From Schistosoma haematobium (taxonomy: Eukaryota; Platyhelminthes; Trematoda; Strigeidida; Schistosomatidae), in assembly GCF_000699445.3 (NCBI RefSeq), contig NC_067200.1, positions 7,128,450 to 7,192,449 on the forward strand: a DNA stretch of 64,000 nucleotides, written 5' to 3'. Within the stretch, counting starts at the first letter, position 1; every line of letters starts with the position of its first letter. The position numbers and the translations under genes are program-made. Below, piece by piece: positions 47,840 through 59,589 of the stretch. The notes below the pieces were generated by a model that saw only the letters and a list, made by a program, of their open reading frames with translations, did not search any database and was not told the origin of the DNA.

Positions 47840-48302
47840 TTGTTTTGAGAAGTTCTACTCGCTGCTTTCTCGTGGTGGGTTGTTGTATGCGAAACTGAGA
47901 GAGAGAGAGAGAAAAGCGAATGACCGGTGCTTTAACCAGGTTGGTGGGTACAGAAGAGCCACCTAGGAGGATTGGAAAACCACCATTCCAAACCAAGGGT
48001 GCACATTGGCTCCAGGATCCTGAGGACACAAATTGAGTATAAACCTATTGTTCGTCACTGGCTACCGTGGGACTGCACCTCCTTACGTTGCTCCACTGCC
48101 TTGTGGATTAAACCTCTAGATCAAGGGTTCGAGGAGTGGCTCCTTAAGAATATCACCTTTGGTTTGGGTGCCAGGACAGTATACCAGCCTTCACACAAAT
48201 CAGTGGTAACTACTACTGGCCCCATTGTTATTGTGTGGCGCATATGTATTTGGTGGCTCCTTGTACCAATTTCCATGTATTCAAATAATAAATAAATAAA
48301 TT
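47840..48302 (+). mobile_element. RTE-tailed SINE, copy 2
   Basis: The best-preserved plus-strand copy, with TTTCTCGTGGTGGG, a short GA run near 47900, GGTGCACATTGGCTCCAGGA and GTGTGGCGCATATGTATTTG, ending in AAATAATAAATAAATAAAT. Confidence 0.65.
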
Positions 48303-49014
48303 TGTGAAAATATTTTTTCGAAGTGTTACATTGATACTAAGTTGTAGGTTGACGCGTCTACAGTCGATGAAGCTGGTTATTTTGTTGGTTAATAAAATGC
48401 ACTTGAATTAAATGTATTAAATTATCATAAGTTTAAAATCTATTTCATTTAGGTTTAGTTGATCAAGTTTTTTGGTACTAGCTCTCATACAAGCAGAATA
48501 ATTCAAAGTCTTGAGTACATAAATCTGTATTTGATAAATGAGTTACATACAGAAAAACTATCGACATTCATTTTGGAAGTATGGTATTTTTTCTGAATTG
48601 AATGATATAATCATCAACCTTTGATCGTCTTTCTAGACAACATCATTAGTATATATTTGTGAGAACGAAAGTGAGCTAATAGAATTTTGTTATCACAGCC
48701 GATTAGTAGCTTGTTCTGATAACCTAGAATTTTATGGGTTATTTTTCTTACTTGTATGACTGTTGTTCATATTCTCATTTTCATTGTTCTGTCCTGATCT
48801 CTGACCTTGTAGTTGTTTATTCTTTAACTGATGAGAAAGGAAAATATTCAATCAGCACAGAGAATACAATCTCTCTAAAATCCTCACCATAAGCTAAAAA
48901 ATATTGTCCATCGTAAGGCGACCTGTTTGAATATCTGAGCTATTTGTTCCTGCCATCAGATATTACAACATGTTATCTGCTTTTGTTTGTTTTAACATAT
49001 TTTATGCTTACTAA

Positions 49015-49320
49015 TCGCACGACCTATTCAGGAGCATTTATAAAAAGTTTACGACCTTTCGTTGTACAAGTTACAAAAAAGTACAACCATCGGCATCGTG
49101 CTGGTTGGTAATATTCATTGAAAAGAATCAACATTATTCAAATTTCGATTCCTGAAATGCTAACCTCTAACTGGGAATTACTCAATATTTATGGACAGGA
49201 TCGATCAAGAAATAAGAAAAGGAAAATTATTGAAATACTCTGTGCTGAGTATTCCATATTGTAACAAAAATATAATATTGAGTAAATCCATTAATAGTAA
49301 TAATCTCAAAATGTTCAGTC
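49015..49320 (+). repeat. Dispersed repeat with coding-like frame, copy 2 (partner 32800-33100)
   Basis: Reads NRTTYSGAFIKSLRPFVVQV and, after disruption, RNKKRKIIEILCAEYSIL. It lies in an LRRK1-like intron and carries more stops than the partner. Confidence 0.5.
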
Positions 49321-49499
49321 AATTCAAAATCCATGTAAAAGTAGCAAAAGGTTTGAAGTCATTAAGGTGGAGATTATTATTCAACTATTATCTATCACTT
49401 AACAAATCAAGAGTTAACAATATTTCCTCTATCACACTTGTAATTTTTTCGGGTAATTAGTTTAAAGCATTCTAAACGCATTGGTTACTAATTATCCTG

Positions 49500-49855
49500 T
49501 GAATCATCTTTGTTGTTAGATTCAGACTACTTGGTTGTAGTTTGCTCTATTACTCTTGATCAGTGGTTGAAGACGTTGAATAAACTTGGGATCAGTCACA
49601 ATAACTCAAATAAATTCACTCTTTAGTCTAGATTTTGAGTCCCATTATTCTTTCATTCATACCTTCTACATTTTATCCTTTCCAATGTTTGATCTTTCTC
49701 ATTATCAATGTCACCCCGTTATTTCTGTTCCCTTACTTTTCGTCTTGTTATTTGCATGCCATCATGTTGATGTGGTGCGATATTTTTGCCCAACAAACAT
49801 ATCTACAAGTCTCTACATTCGTTATAACTAACTAACTGACTGACTAGATAGTATG
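49500..49855 (+). mobile_element. RTE-type 3' UTR fragment
   Basis: Contains CTACTTGGTTG, GATCAGTGGTTGAAGAC, GATCAGTCACAATAACTCAA and a terminal ACTAACTAACTGACTGACTAG run, matching the 3' end seen at 2540-2870 and 52840. Decayed. Confidence 0.5.
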
Positions 49856-49953
49856 TAAAACTAATGGGACAGTCGAGTTTATCTATTAATTTATTTAGTT
49901 CTTTTATTTTCAAGTGAGTCACACTTTTCATGTTCATATTGATTCGATTATAG

Positions 49954-50263
49954 ATGTGTACAAAATAATTACATACGATGTCTTAACAAATTATTACAAG
50001 TTGGTTTTGAAGTTATCCCAGTGAATTCTTCTTCTTTATCGTCAACCTTCTCAGCATCTGACGAAAGTGTAGAGTTATTAAATCACAACCAAAATATCAA
50101 TCACTATTCAAAGTCTAATAATGGATTGAGAATTTTCGTTGAAGATATTAGCTCTGTTGGAAAACAACAGTTATGGATTGAATCAGTTTGTTCCAATCAA
50201 GAGAGTGCTATTCATACTGCTGTACGATTAAATAGAGAAGAAGCAGTCAAGTCAATAATCCAG
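49954..50263 (+). CDS. LRRK1: LRRK1-like exon d (ankyrin region)
   Basis: Acceptor TTCGATTATAG, then CVQNNYIRCLNKLLQVGFEV, a Ser/Asn-rich insert, and SAIHTAVRLNREEAVKSIIQ, the first helix pair of an ankyrin repeat. Donor GTGATT after CAG; ends in phase 0. Confidence 0.7.
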
Positions 50264-50739
50264 GTGATTTATGTGATTAAAGCAACAGTTTTGTAAAATT
50301 ACATATTCTTTGGATAAAAATCAATATTATTAATATAGAGGAGGCTCGTGGAGATTGTTGGGTCTCAGTTGTTTGTATCATTGAACTGATCTTAGTTAAA
50401 CAATAACTGGAAACCAAGAAGCGTCAGACAAATATCTCGTTCTAGGATGGGACGCCTAAAGATCTGCATTGATGAGATTACTGAGTATCTAATAGAGGAC
50501 CTGCAGAAATCGCGGAATTCAGAGTTTTATATTTCAAACTTTAATCAATTAAAAATATTGTTTAACCATTTTCCAAATGCCATTGGTGGTGGGTAATAGC
50601 TACACACTCTACATCGTCAGAATTTTACTAAGAAGCTGTGATTTACTGGAGTTGAACCATATCGGAGCTGAAATTGTTATCGACCAGTTGCATTGAAAGA
50701 TGGCTGCAAAATATCGCGAATCAATTGTGGTTAGGCCTG

Positions 50740-50890
50740 TAAATCAGTAGGTGTTAGGTCTGTAGTGTAAAAGTTAAGCTGTCGCCGAAAGAAATGAATG
50801 TCTCAGGTTTGACTCTTGGTACAGCTATGACTGAACACTGCTGAGGACTTTTATAACAGGATGAAACAGTTGTTTAGTGTTTCTTAGTCT
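50740..50890 (+). repeat. Decayed hammerhead SINE
   Basis: A-box-like GTCTGTAGTGTAAAAGTTAAG, B-box-like CAGGTTTGACTC, then CACTGCTGAGGA and GGATGAAACAGTTGTTTAGTG (50836-50880). CTGAGGA and GAAA remain, but stem II pairing is poor. Confidence 0.5.
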
Positions 50891-51369
50891 CTAGTGGTTG
50901 TCTGGTTAAGTATGTGTCGTAAACTATGTGATTTAACATTTATATTCAGCTTTTTTATGAACAGTTGGTGAAGTTTAGTTAAAATTTGGTAATAGTCTGC
51001 ACATCAGCTAGAAACATTGTTTGTAAAATCAATTAATAAAACTTGGGAGCTACTTCGTCTCGAGTTTAGCATTTTCTAGTAGTAGACTATTGAGCACCCT
51101 AGACGATTCCTTCGAGAAGTTTTCAAAAGCCGGGAATATTTCGTAAAATCAGCTTTCGATAGAAATCTACCAGTTCTGGAGAAACAACGAACTACTCTTG
51201 CTTTCTAAACCTGAACCAACCTTGACAGTAAAGTTTCTTTCCGAGTTTCCCGACTTTTGTCGCCTTTTCAGTGCTTATATGCTGAAAATTTCTAGGTGTC
51301 TAGGAAGTCACTATCAAAAGTTGAGTTGCCAGAAATGTTATAAACACTTATAATTTTAAATAAAATGCA

Positions 51370-51790
51370 ATCCCCAAATGTCGTAGTACGGTCGAGAGTA
51401 GATAGAGCCTGCTGTCCTCGAAATTCTCTCGCACGGCCACGCGTGTACAACCACTGCCAGGGAAGTCCTACTCACTGCTTTCTCGTGATGGGGGTGTTGT
51501 TTACAAAATTGAGAGGACGAAAAGCGAATGTCCGGCACTTGAACCGGTTTGGTGGACACGAAGAGTCCACCTAGGACAGTTGGAAAACCCTGACTCTAAA
51601 CCAATGGTGCACATGGGCTGCAGGATCCTGAAGGAACAAATGCCGTGCAGACAAATTGTTGGTCACCGGCTACCTGCCCTAACCCGGGCAGTATCACAGC
51701 TCACGCACAAATCAAGTGACTTGCGTGACTCATATGTATTCGGTGCCCTTTTTTAACCAATATTTGTGTGTTCAAAGAAATAAATAAAAC
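51370..51790 (+). mobile_element. RTE-tailed SINE, copy 3
   Basis: Starts near TACGGTCGAGAGTAGATAGA and includes TGGTGCACATGGGCTGCAGG; ends GTGTGTTCAAAGAAATAAAT. Internal deletions relative to copy 2 are visible at about 51660-51700. Confidence 0.6.
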
Positions 51791-52059
51791 GGCCTGTATC
51801 ATTAAATATTTTCTTTAAAAAAAAGCTTTTTCAAACGATATTCCATTTAAAAATTTTGATTTAGCATAATTTAAGAATAGATAGGCACATAGTGAGTTTA
51901 TGGCGATTGTATTTCTAGTTATTACACAATTTTCCCAGGATAACTAGTCTCGTTTTTTTTCATTTATTTTCAATTGATAACCATTAATATGCAAATTCCA
52001 TACGATCCGCTATCATAATTTTTCTTACCTCTTTGTTTTTTTTCTTTTAACCCTCCTAG

Positions 52060-52304
52060 TGGGAACCATATTCATTAGCTGTTACAATTCATGGTAACAA
52101 TGAATTATCATTTGGTGTATTACCAATTCATATTGCTTGTGCTTTGAATCGTTTAAATTGTTTACAACTAATGTTAACAATGAATACATCTATATTCGAT
52201 TTCAATAATCATTATTATAATACTAGTAGTATTGAATCAAATTATTCTAGTTTATTTTCTTGTCGAATAAACAAATCACCAGGTTTATATAAACATTATT
52301 ATTG
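52060..52304 (+). CDS. LRRK1: LRRK1-like exon e (ankyrin repeat)
   Basis: Acceptor AACCCTCCTAG and donor GTAAGT give an 81-codon exon: WEPYSLAVTIHGNNELSFG, VLPIHIACALNRLNCLQLML, then an Asn/Ser-rich tail ending YKHYY. The LPIHIACALNRLNCLQLML block is a standard ankyrin motif. Starts in phase 0, matching exon d; ends with two bases, matching exon f. Confidence 0.75.
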
Positions 52305-52323
52305 GTAAGTTAATTTATATTTG

Positions 52324-52520
52324 ATTTCACTAGTTGAAATCATGAGTCAATTGAAGCTAGACCACCATGGAAAACGTGGAAGCACTGAACGGTCGTTTCA
52401 TCCTAGTATGGGACTCCTCAGTGGTGCGCATCTCATACTAGGACGAAACGACCGCTCAGTGTTTCCAGGTTTTCCATGGTGGTCTAACTTCAATTGACTC
52501 ATAATTTCAACTAGTGAAAT
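52324..52520. repeat. Hammerhead-containing inverted repeat, 90-bp arms
   Basis: Left arm 52324-52413 and right arm 52431-52520 pair with about nine mismatches around a 17-bp loop. Read on the minus strand, the left arm plus loop contains CTGAGGA, GTCC...GGAT, GAAA and CGACCG (52382-52427), with TT at the cleavage position. The right arm keeps GGACGAAACGACCGCTCAGTG but lacks CTGANGA. Confidence 0.8.
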
Positions 52521-52739
52521 TTCTAAAAATCTTCACAAAACCCTTTCTGATTATATTTGATTATTTGTTTTTATTTTATAAGTTTTTAACTCTTTCTTGC
52601 ATTTTTTACATCATTCAGTTTTATTTCAACGATCTTTCGGATTCGTAATCTTATTTTATCAATTGAACTTTATTCATTTTATTACTATCAACGTTTACTC
52701 ATTTTCTAATCGCTTATTTCTGGCCGTTTACCGATTACC

Positions 52740-53330
52740 ACGGCACGCAATGCTGACTAGTGTTGGTGATGGTTGAAAGAAAGTTAGGGGCGGCCAAATA
52801 AAAACGTGGCATCAGTACTTGAAGTCATTAACTTCTAGTCTTAGCCATGTTGGTAGGTGTAGACTACTTGGTTGGGGTCCGCGAGAATAGTATTTTTATC
52901 TATTTGAACACATAAATATTGGTACAAGGGGGCACCAGATTTATGTGCGTCACACAAAACAGTGAGAATGGGAAGAGAAAAAGAATGTAAGGCGCGTATA
53001 AGAATAAAAAGAACAATAACGACCACAGATTAGCGTATGGTAGTGTAATATTATTAATAATAGTGGGGGAAACGGAAAGGTACAACCTGAAGAATTCTTT
53101 CAGTCAAGGAAGTTACAACTACTTTTTATGAAGAAAGTAAAAGAAGGTTACAGCAGGATCGCCACTGGCTTCTATTCTGAACCATATCTGATAACATCTC
53201 TAGCCACTATGTTGCACCATCTCTCAGACCCCAACCAGGGAGTCGAGAAGGACCAACACAAGCCAGGTCTTTGCATATATGTGCCTGGTCCTACGTTGTA
53301 GCTGAATGATTGACTGTTTCTGGTTGTTTA
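52740..53330 (+). mobile_element. RTE-type 3' end split by an inverted RTE insertion
   Basis: 52740-52888 (GGCGGCCAAATAAAAACGTG; CTACTTGGTTGGGGTCCGCG) is the 3' UTR of the SR2-like family. Its final part (TGCCTGGTCCTACGTTGTAG) resumes at about 53280. A minus-strand RTE 3' end occupies 52889-53275. Confidence 0.65.
52889..53275 (-). mobile_element. RTE 3' end inserted in another RTE relic
   Basis: Reverse-complement of the end of the element at 45830-46175. It has the last pol codons (GGTTGGGGTCTGAGAGATGG), the AAAAAGTAGTTGTAACTTCC region and the GCGTGACGCACATAAATCTG-side tail. Heavily 5'-truncated. Confidence 0.7.
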
Positions 53331-54855
53331 AACTATTGTCACAATCAATGTTGTAGAATGTTCTTTCACATAAGTTATATATTTACAATATTCAGTCTAT
53401 TTAATTTATTTAGACCCTTGCTATACTATAGTAATGTGTCTTCAATGTAACTTCCAGCCAGATTCTTTCATGTAAGTAATTTAAACCCATTACGTAATTA
53501 TGATTTTAAATGTCACAAGTTGTAAGCAGCTGATGAGAACCGACGAAATAATAATGAATTCATGCTATTCTGCTAGAATGTTTGTTCTTGCTCTTTTCAA
53601 AATGATAAAGGATACTATGTGTATGAAATTTTATAAGTTATTACAAATTTGTTTTGTAATATTTTAGGTAACATTCTCTTCTTTGTCATTTAATTAATTG
53701 GTACACGTTCTAGTTAGCTATAATATATGAAAATGTTTTTATATTTTTTTTTGTACCAGTCAAAGTTTTTTGCTGCAAGTTATTGTTGGTATTCCTCCCA
53801 CATTGCGATTGATCAGTCTCTGTTGCCATATTTTCATTCTACTTAGATCGCCTTGATATAGAGTATTGTGTCACAAACATTCGGTGTATTTAGTATGTTA
53901 TTAGCAGTGGAATCTAGGTTGCGTTGAACTCATAAACTGGATATACCTTGAATCTTAGTATCGATGTTTACACTAAGATGAACTCAGTAAATCCCAGTGA
54001 TCTTTTGGAGAAAACTCAATGCATATGAAGCAATAAGTTCTGTGTATTAAATAAAATACTGGTTATGAATTTACATTTTATGCGGTACCACCAATACTTA
54101 ATTGTAGTTAAGATGTATTCATCACAAGTTCTAAACTGTAAATGGGGTTTTCAATGTGTTTTCAAAATGTCAAAAAATAAATGTCACGAGGTAGAACATA
54201 TTTTGATTCATTAGGTAGTTGAAAGTAGTTATCAGATAACTCTAGATCTATGTTTTGTGCTAGTTTAAACTTGTCAGCAATGCATACTTGGAACTTCGAG
54301 GGAAATGATACTTTCTGTTGGATTCTAACCTGCGTCATTCAGTTTTTTCTACAGGGTTTCATACTGACTACCTCGCACCATCTAACATCTTAACAAAGTA
54401 CACACCATATCGAATCACTTAGATTAGTGGTTACATTGCAATTTGTTCAATGGAACTCACTTGTGATACCAAAGGAATAAGTAAACATAGCATCAGTCAC
54501 TTTCAAATGTTTTGATTTATACAGCTATAAAATGGCTTTAAACCAATTAGGACTAGTTAATCTTTATTAGAGTATTTACGCTTACTAAACAATAAATCAA
54601 TAGTTCTTTTTTGTGGGTAAATCTCATGTACATCACATTATTTGAGCTTAAATTTAAACCTCCTTTATTACCATTCCTGTTATGATTGATTTTCCAAATC
54701 TAGAATTCACATATAGATAGTATACCCTACTTTATTCATTGTACTTTTAGTTAACTTTTTACATACATTGTGTTTATATTTGTGTACGTGCACACTAATT
54801 AATTTGATTCCTCAAATGTGTTGTTGTTTTGTATTTTTCTTTTTTATATTTTCAG

Positions 54856-55233
54856 TATTGATCAATTGGATAGTTATAATATGACTGGCTTTCTTTTAGC
54901 TGTAATACATGGTCATGTGGATATTGTACGTCAATTGTTAAAATTTACAGTGAAAGCTAAAAGATTAATGAACTCTATAACAGAATTAAATAATTTCAAC
55001 ACTGACATTAATCTTGATAATCTTTATCAACATCATTCAACTTTTCATGATAATAATACTAGTACTACTAATACTACTGATACTGATAAGTTTACTTGCT
55101 TTAACCAACTAAATGTTTTAGGCAATCAAAATTCTCCATTAACTGATAACTATATAGATCATAATGTGTACTATGATGTATGTCCAATTGATATTTATCG
55201 AAAAATTTCAGCCTGTTGGTATTTCGTTACTTC

Positions 55234-55279
<46 letters not shown>

Positions 55280-55401
55280 TCTGTTTCATTGGATTATAAC
55301 CAACGACCAGCGATTATTATTAATCCTCGGTGTCATCAAAGTTTAGATGACCATGCGATTTGTGGATATTTTAATGCATTACAATTGTCTGTCATGACTG
55401 G
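54856..55401 (+). CDS. LRRK1: LRRK1-like exon f (ankyrin, with poly-Asn)
   Basis: Acceptor TATATTTTCAG. IDQLDSYNMTGFLLAVIHGH and VDIVRQLLKF form an ankyrin repeat. A ~100-residue low-complexity insert follows, with a poly-Asn run from a triplet microsatellite (55237-55279). Then CGYFNALQLSVMTG starts the next repeat. The donor GTAGGT after 55401 leaves GG, completed by A at 57005 to give Gly. Confidence 0.75.
55237..55279 (+). repeat. (TAA)n microsatellite inside an exon
   Basis: About fourteen AAT triplets in a row, encoding Asn in exon f. Length variation would change the protein without shifting the frame. Confidence 0.85.
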
Positions 55402-55555
55402 GTAGGTTAAATTGTTTGCATTTATTAATACATTCACATTTGTTTCTCCTAATTTTTTTCTTCATAATTTTAATTACGGAATGATTTTAGCTAAACAACT
55501 ATTGAAAACCAACAAACTTTAAACAGGTGTTTCTCCTTAAATCTCCTATAGTCAG

Positions 55556-55790
55556 TCAGTCAGTCAGTCAGTAACAACGTAGAACTTCGTACGTACGTAC
55601 ATCAGTTCGAGTTGCCACACCACATTAGCACAGAGATGCAGTGTTTGATTCAAATCCCGTAGTGCTAGATGTAGTAAAATTATAAGCTGTAATCAGAAAA
55701 ATTAGGGTTTGAAGATGTTATTCAAGGAGTACAATCCAGTGAAATAAATAAATAATCGTATACTCACTTGTGGCTATTTTCGGAAGATAA
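55556..55790 (-). mobile_element. RTE-type 3' tail fragment
   Basis: The plus strand shows CAGTCAGTCAGTCAGTCAGT, then AACAACGTAGAACTTCGTAC and GTTGCCACACCACATTAGCA, the reverse-complement of the 3' end at 39480-39563. Confidence 0.55.
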
Positions 55791-55899
55791 CTCTCAAAGT
55801 TCAAGTAAGGAGCTCTCACTAACGGAATTCAGCCGTGTCCGATGTAAGACAATTATGTATTTATGGGATTGGAATATATTTGCGCGATTTCGTGAGCTA

Positions 55900-56060
55900 A
55901 TTAAAGTTTGAATTGGTAACCATTGACTTCAATCCATTTGACTAGAGTTTAAGTGCTGTCCTCGTGATCTTAAGGTCTTGGATTCAGTTCCTGTTTGGGT
56001 TGTGGATGGACACTGATCAGAAGTCCAATGCTGATATAAAACAGCTGTTCAGTGCTCGTT
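55900..56060 (+). repeat. Decayed hammerhead SINE
   Basis: Has AACCATTGACTTCAATCCAT, a degenerate A/B-box segment (GAGTTTAAGTG; GGATTCAGTTCC), then CACTGATCAGAAGTCC and CAGCTGTTCAGTGCTC. Core mutated throughout. Confidence 0.4.
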
Positions 56061-57004
56061 TAAGTAAAATCAGTTCTTGATGAAGACTATAAAATTCAGT
56101 AATCTCTACAAACTCCGTTTACTAATAATCTTTTTTGTAAACCACTCTTCAGGTTTTTTAGTTTGTAACTATTTCTTACTCAAAATTTCCATATCAATAT
56201 TAAAATGGATCTTACACTTTATTTTCACGGAATTAAATGTGATGATTAGGCTCAGTATAGTTTGGAGAATATCATCAATATTCGGAATGCTAGCTTTAAG
56301 CACAACAGCCTTACAATAACGTCTATCATTGTGATATTAAAATACGTATCTTGTTTTCTACTCTATGTTTATGGCTTCCAATCGTTGATCATGGTTATCA
56401 ATAGCGCCTCAAAGAGTCAGTTTAAACCTATTAACAGGACCAATTCATACAGTCTATGGTTTCACAGATTAATGCCACTTCTTCGTTTGATCTCTTTTAT
56501 CTTTCTTTCGACCTACTCCTACACAAGTGAACATAGCATGTGAAGGTAAGTTTTAGTTGGAGATACGTCATACATTTCCTAACCATTTCAATCAATGACG
56601 ATTCACTAACTTACCAACTGATTTACCATCTTTACCTAACTTCAGAATTACTTATTCGGTGGTCCTAAGATACTCATATAAAACATCTTTAATAAATGCT
56701 GTTAGCCTGTTCATGTCTTTTCGTCTCAGGGCTTATATTTCCTAGTCGCAACTTGTGATAGAGTGAGTTACTAAGCCCTTTACCTATTTTTTGATAGGTA
56801 TACGTAGATATCACTCCTATCCCAGGCAGCATAAGTTGTTGAAATTGAACCTATAAGACTAAATTGGTTGAATGAAGTTCTTATTTTATTTCAAATGAAT
56901 ATTTACAAAATATACATTTTAATGAATAATATCAACTAATTTTAATCAAATTAAATTAGTTGTGATCTATACTACATTTTATTTATTTTACAATTGTATA
57001 AAAG

Positions 57005-57263
57005 AAATATTGATACAGTTTCAATTCTGGTAGATTATCTCAGTCGAGAAGTGAATACATTCTGTACATCTTGTATACATGGTCAATGTTATATTCCTCA
57101 AGATAATTCTGCATTATCCAAGGTGTCATCGTCGAATCCCATATGTTACACTTCTCATTTAACTAATCAAATAGTATCATCTAATTTAAATTCTACAAAT
57201 CTACAATCAATTATTACAACTCCACTTGGTTTAACATGTTGTCTAGCGGAAACTGATGAAAAT
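57005..57263 (+). CDS. LRRK1: LRRK1-like exon g (ankyrin continuation)
   Basis: Acceptor TGTATAAAAG. The first base completes Gly, then NIDTVSILVDYLSREVNTF finishes the ankyrin repeat begun in exon f. CTSCIHGQCYIPQDNSALSK and a Ser/Asn-rich stretch lead to LGLTCCLAETDEN. Donor GTATGT after 57263; phase 0. Confidence 0.7.
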
Positions 57264-57689
57264 GTATGTTAGTTTAAATTAATAGCTCATCCTTTTGTAT
57301 GTCTATTTTTTTCCTCCACATTTCTTTAAGTTATCATATATGAAAAAGTAATGGATTTACAGTTTAGAAAATAAATCAGTAATTTGTAAGCTCTATTTGT
57401 CACTAATGGATCCTATTTTGTGTGTCATTTATATTAGGGATCACTGAATAGGTGTTTTTATCTTAAAATGGGATCGATTATCATTCCACATACATGGCGA
57501 TATCAAGTATAGAACACATGACTTTTAGGTCTTCCAACTAAAACTTCACTGTTAAAATCACTGAGTCGACGTCCAACAATACAATCGATTTACAATATAG
57601 CACGATGTTCATTCATTGCCACTGATGATAGTTATTTCACTTTCAACATATTTGAACGCTACCAGTCATCAGTTCTCATTGTAATTTCA

Positions 57690-58011
57690 GAGACAACCCA
57701 AAGTAAATCACTAGTTGTGAAGTCATTGAGACCCACTGCTAAAGAGTCACGTACTAGGTCGAAACAGCTTTTCAGTGCTCCCCAGTTCTTAGCGATGCCT
57801 TAACTAATGTCTGTAGAAGATGGTCTCACAGTATCGTGGATTGATTATAGTTAGATATTGACACTGTTAGATGACGATTCAGTGGTCTAGAGTTTAAGCG
57901 TTTGCGTACGAGACTGAAGATTCTGGGTTCGCTTCTCTTTGATGGTGGGTCGTGGATGCTCACTTCTAAGTAGTCCCACACTAGGATGCCTCGAGATTTT
58001 CAATGGCGGTT
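57690..58011 (+). repeat. Two consecutive decayed hammerhead SINE pieces
   Basis: First: hammerhead remnant 57733-57779 (CTAAAGA...GTCGAAACAGCTTTTCAGTG). Second: 57840-58011, with lead-in TTAGATATTGACACTGTTAG, A box GATTCAGTGGTCTAGAG, B-box-like CTGGGTTCGCTTCTC and a truncated hammerhead (TCTAAGTAGTCCCACACTAG), interrupted by the following SINE. Confidence 0.55.
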
Positions 58012-58520
58012 TATTATTTATTTATTTGAACACATAGATGTTGGTACAAGGGGGCACCAGATACATATGCACCACACAAATCTTATTTGATTTGTGTGAG
58101 GGCTGTGATACTGCCCGGGTGCCCAAACCGAAGCGGGTGGTTTTCTTAGAGGGCCACACCCGGAGCCTTCGGCCTGAAGGTCTGATCCACAAGGCAGTGG
58201 ACCAACGTCACAAGATGCAGTCCCATAGTAACCGGTGACCAACGGTTGGTTCATACGCCATTTGTCCCTTCAGGATACTGGAGTCCATGCGCACCATTGG
58301 TTTGGAATCAGGGTTTTCCAACTCCCGTAGGTGGAATCTCCATGTCCACCAACCCGGTTAAAGCGCCGGACATTCGCTTTTCGTCCTCTCAGTTTCGTCA
58401 ACAACACCGGTGCCACGAGAATGCAGTGACTAGGACTTCCCTGACAGTGGTTGTATGCACGTGGCCATGTGAGAGCATTTCGAGAGGGAGAGCTAACTCT
58501 TCCTACTCTCGGCCGTAACA
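58012..58520 (-). mobile_element. RTE-tailed SINE, copy 4 (inverted)
   Basis: Begins with TTTATTATTTATTTATTTGA (the reversed A-rich tail). Contains GGGGGCACCAGATACATATG, CCCGGGTGCCCAAAC, a GCGCACCATTGGTTTGGAA block and CTACTCTCGGCCG at the far end. It interrupts the hammerhead SINE that ends at 58011. Confidence 0.7.
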
Positions 58521-58719
58521 GGGCATTTGCAGGCGATTTAAATTAAGTTGATTCATGATTTCGATCAAATTAAACATTCATCTGTCATCCACTGGTTGCT
58601 GCTTAAAATTTTCCACTCCTTTTTAATTTGGTTTAAGTGACTCAAATAGATGAATACATATTTGATAAGTGAGTAAGTGTGTTATTTGTTTGTATTTATT
58701 CTTTATTTATATCATTTAG

Positions 58720-59307
58720 AAAGCTATTGAAATAGCTTCAATTCTATTGAATATTGGTGCAGTTGATTTTAACAATCAATTATTTGTATACACAATGAAA
58801 AAATCATTTTATAAATTTGCCGGTTTATTATTTATTCATGAGATATTACTTAAATCTATTGAACTAAATAAATCTGTTGATAATGATTATATAATTATTA
58901 TAAAACATTTGAATTTATCCAATATGAAATCTCTTCAATATTCAATCATATCAAATTCATTCTGGTTATTAAATTCTATTATACCACAATGGATTAAACT
59001 TTTGGATGATCTATCAAAATTCCATTATATCAACTCATTCAATTCGTCATCATCATCGTCAATGTCAACATCATTCTCATCAACATCAGTAAAACAAGAA
59101 TCTACTGTGAATGAAAATAATAATAATCATTGTAATCGTGAATTATATAAATATATTAGTCAACTGTTTTTATCACTTCCACGATCTACATTCACTATGA
59201 ATATTTTCAATAATATATCTAATCAGTTAATTACACGTATTACAATGTCAAATTGTGGTTTACAAACACTTCCATGGTGTTTATTTAATTGTGTTAAAAA
59301 TTTAAAG
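58720..59307 (+). CDS. LRRK1: LRRK1-like exon h (last ankyrin and first LRR)
   Basis: Acceptor TATATCATTTAG, phase 0. KAIEIASILLNIGAVDFNN is the end of the ankyrin series. After a variable Ser/Asn segment come LFLSLPRSTFTMNIFNN, QLITRITMSNCGLQTLPWCL and FNCVKNLK, the first leucine-rich repeat. This junction parallels that of human LRRK1, where a LPW...DISCQITELDLS segment links the two repeat types. Donor GTAACA after 59307. Confidence 0.75.
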
Positions 59308-59589
59308 GTAACAGTTTTGAATTTTTGGTACGTTAATAAAAATAGTAGAATGAGTCTAGTTAACATCATTAATTGATTTTAATTAGATAATCAATAAAAA
59401 TGAGAAATCATTGAACAACTGTCTTGTCATAATTTTGAAATATTAGTCAGTTCTCGTCCATATAGATCTCGAGCCTGGGACCACAAACCCTACTGTGAAT
59501 ACAGTACCTTTAAAATACTATATCGAAATTAGAGAGACTACTTGGTCATTATCTAAAGTTATTTACTGATAAGCAATATAGGACCTTGT

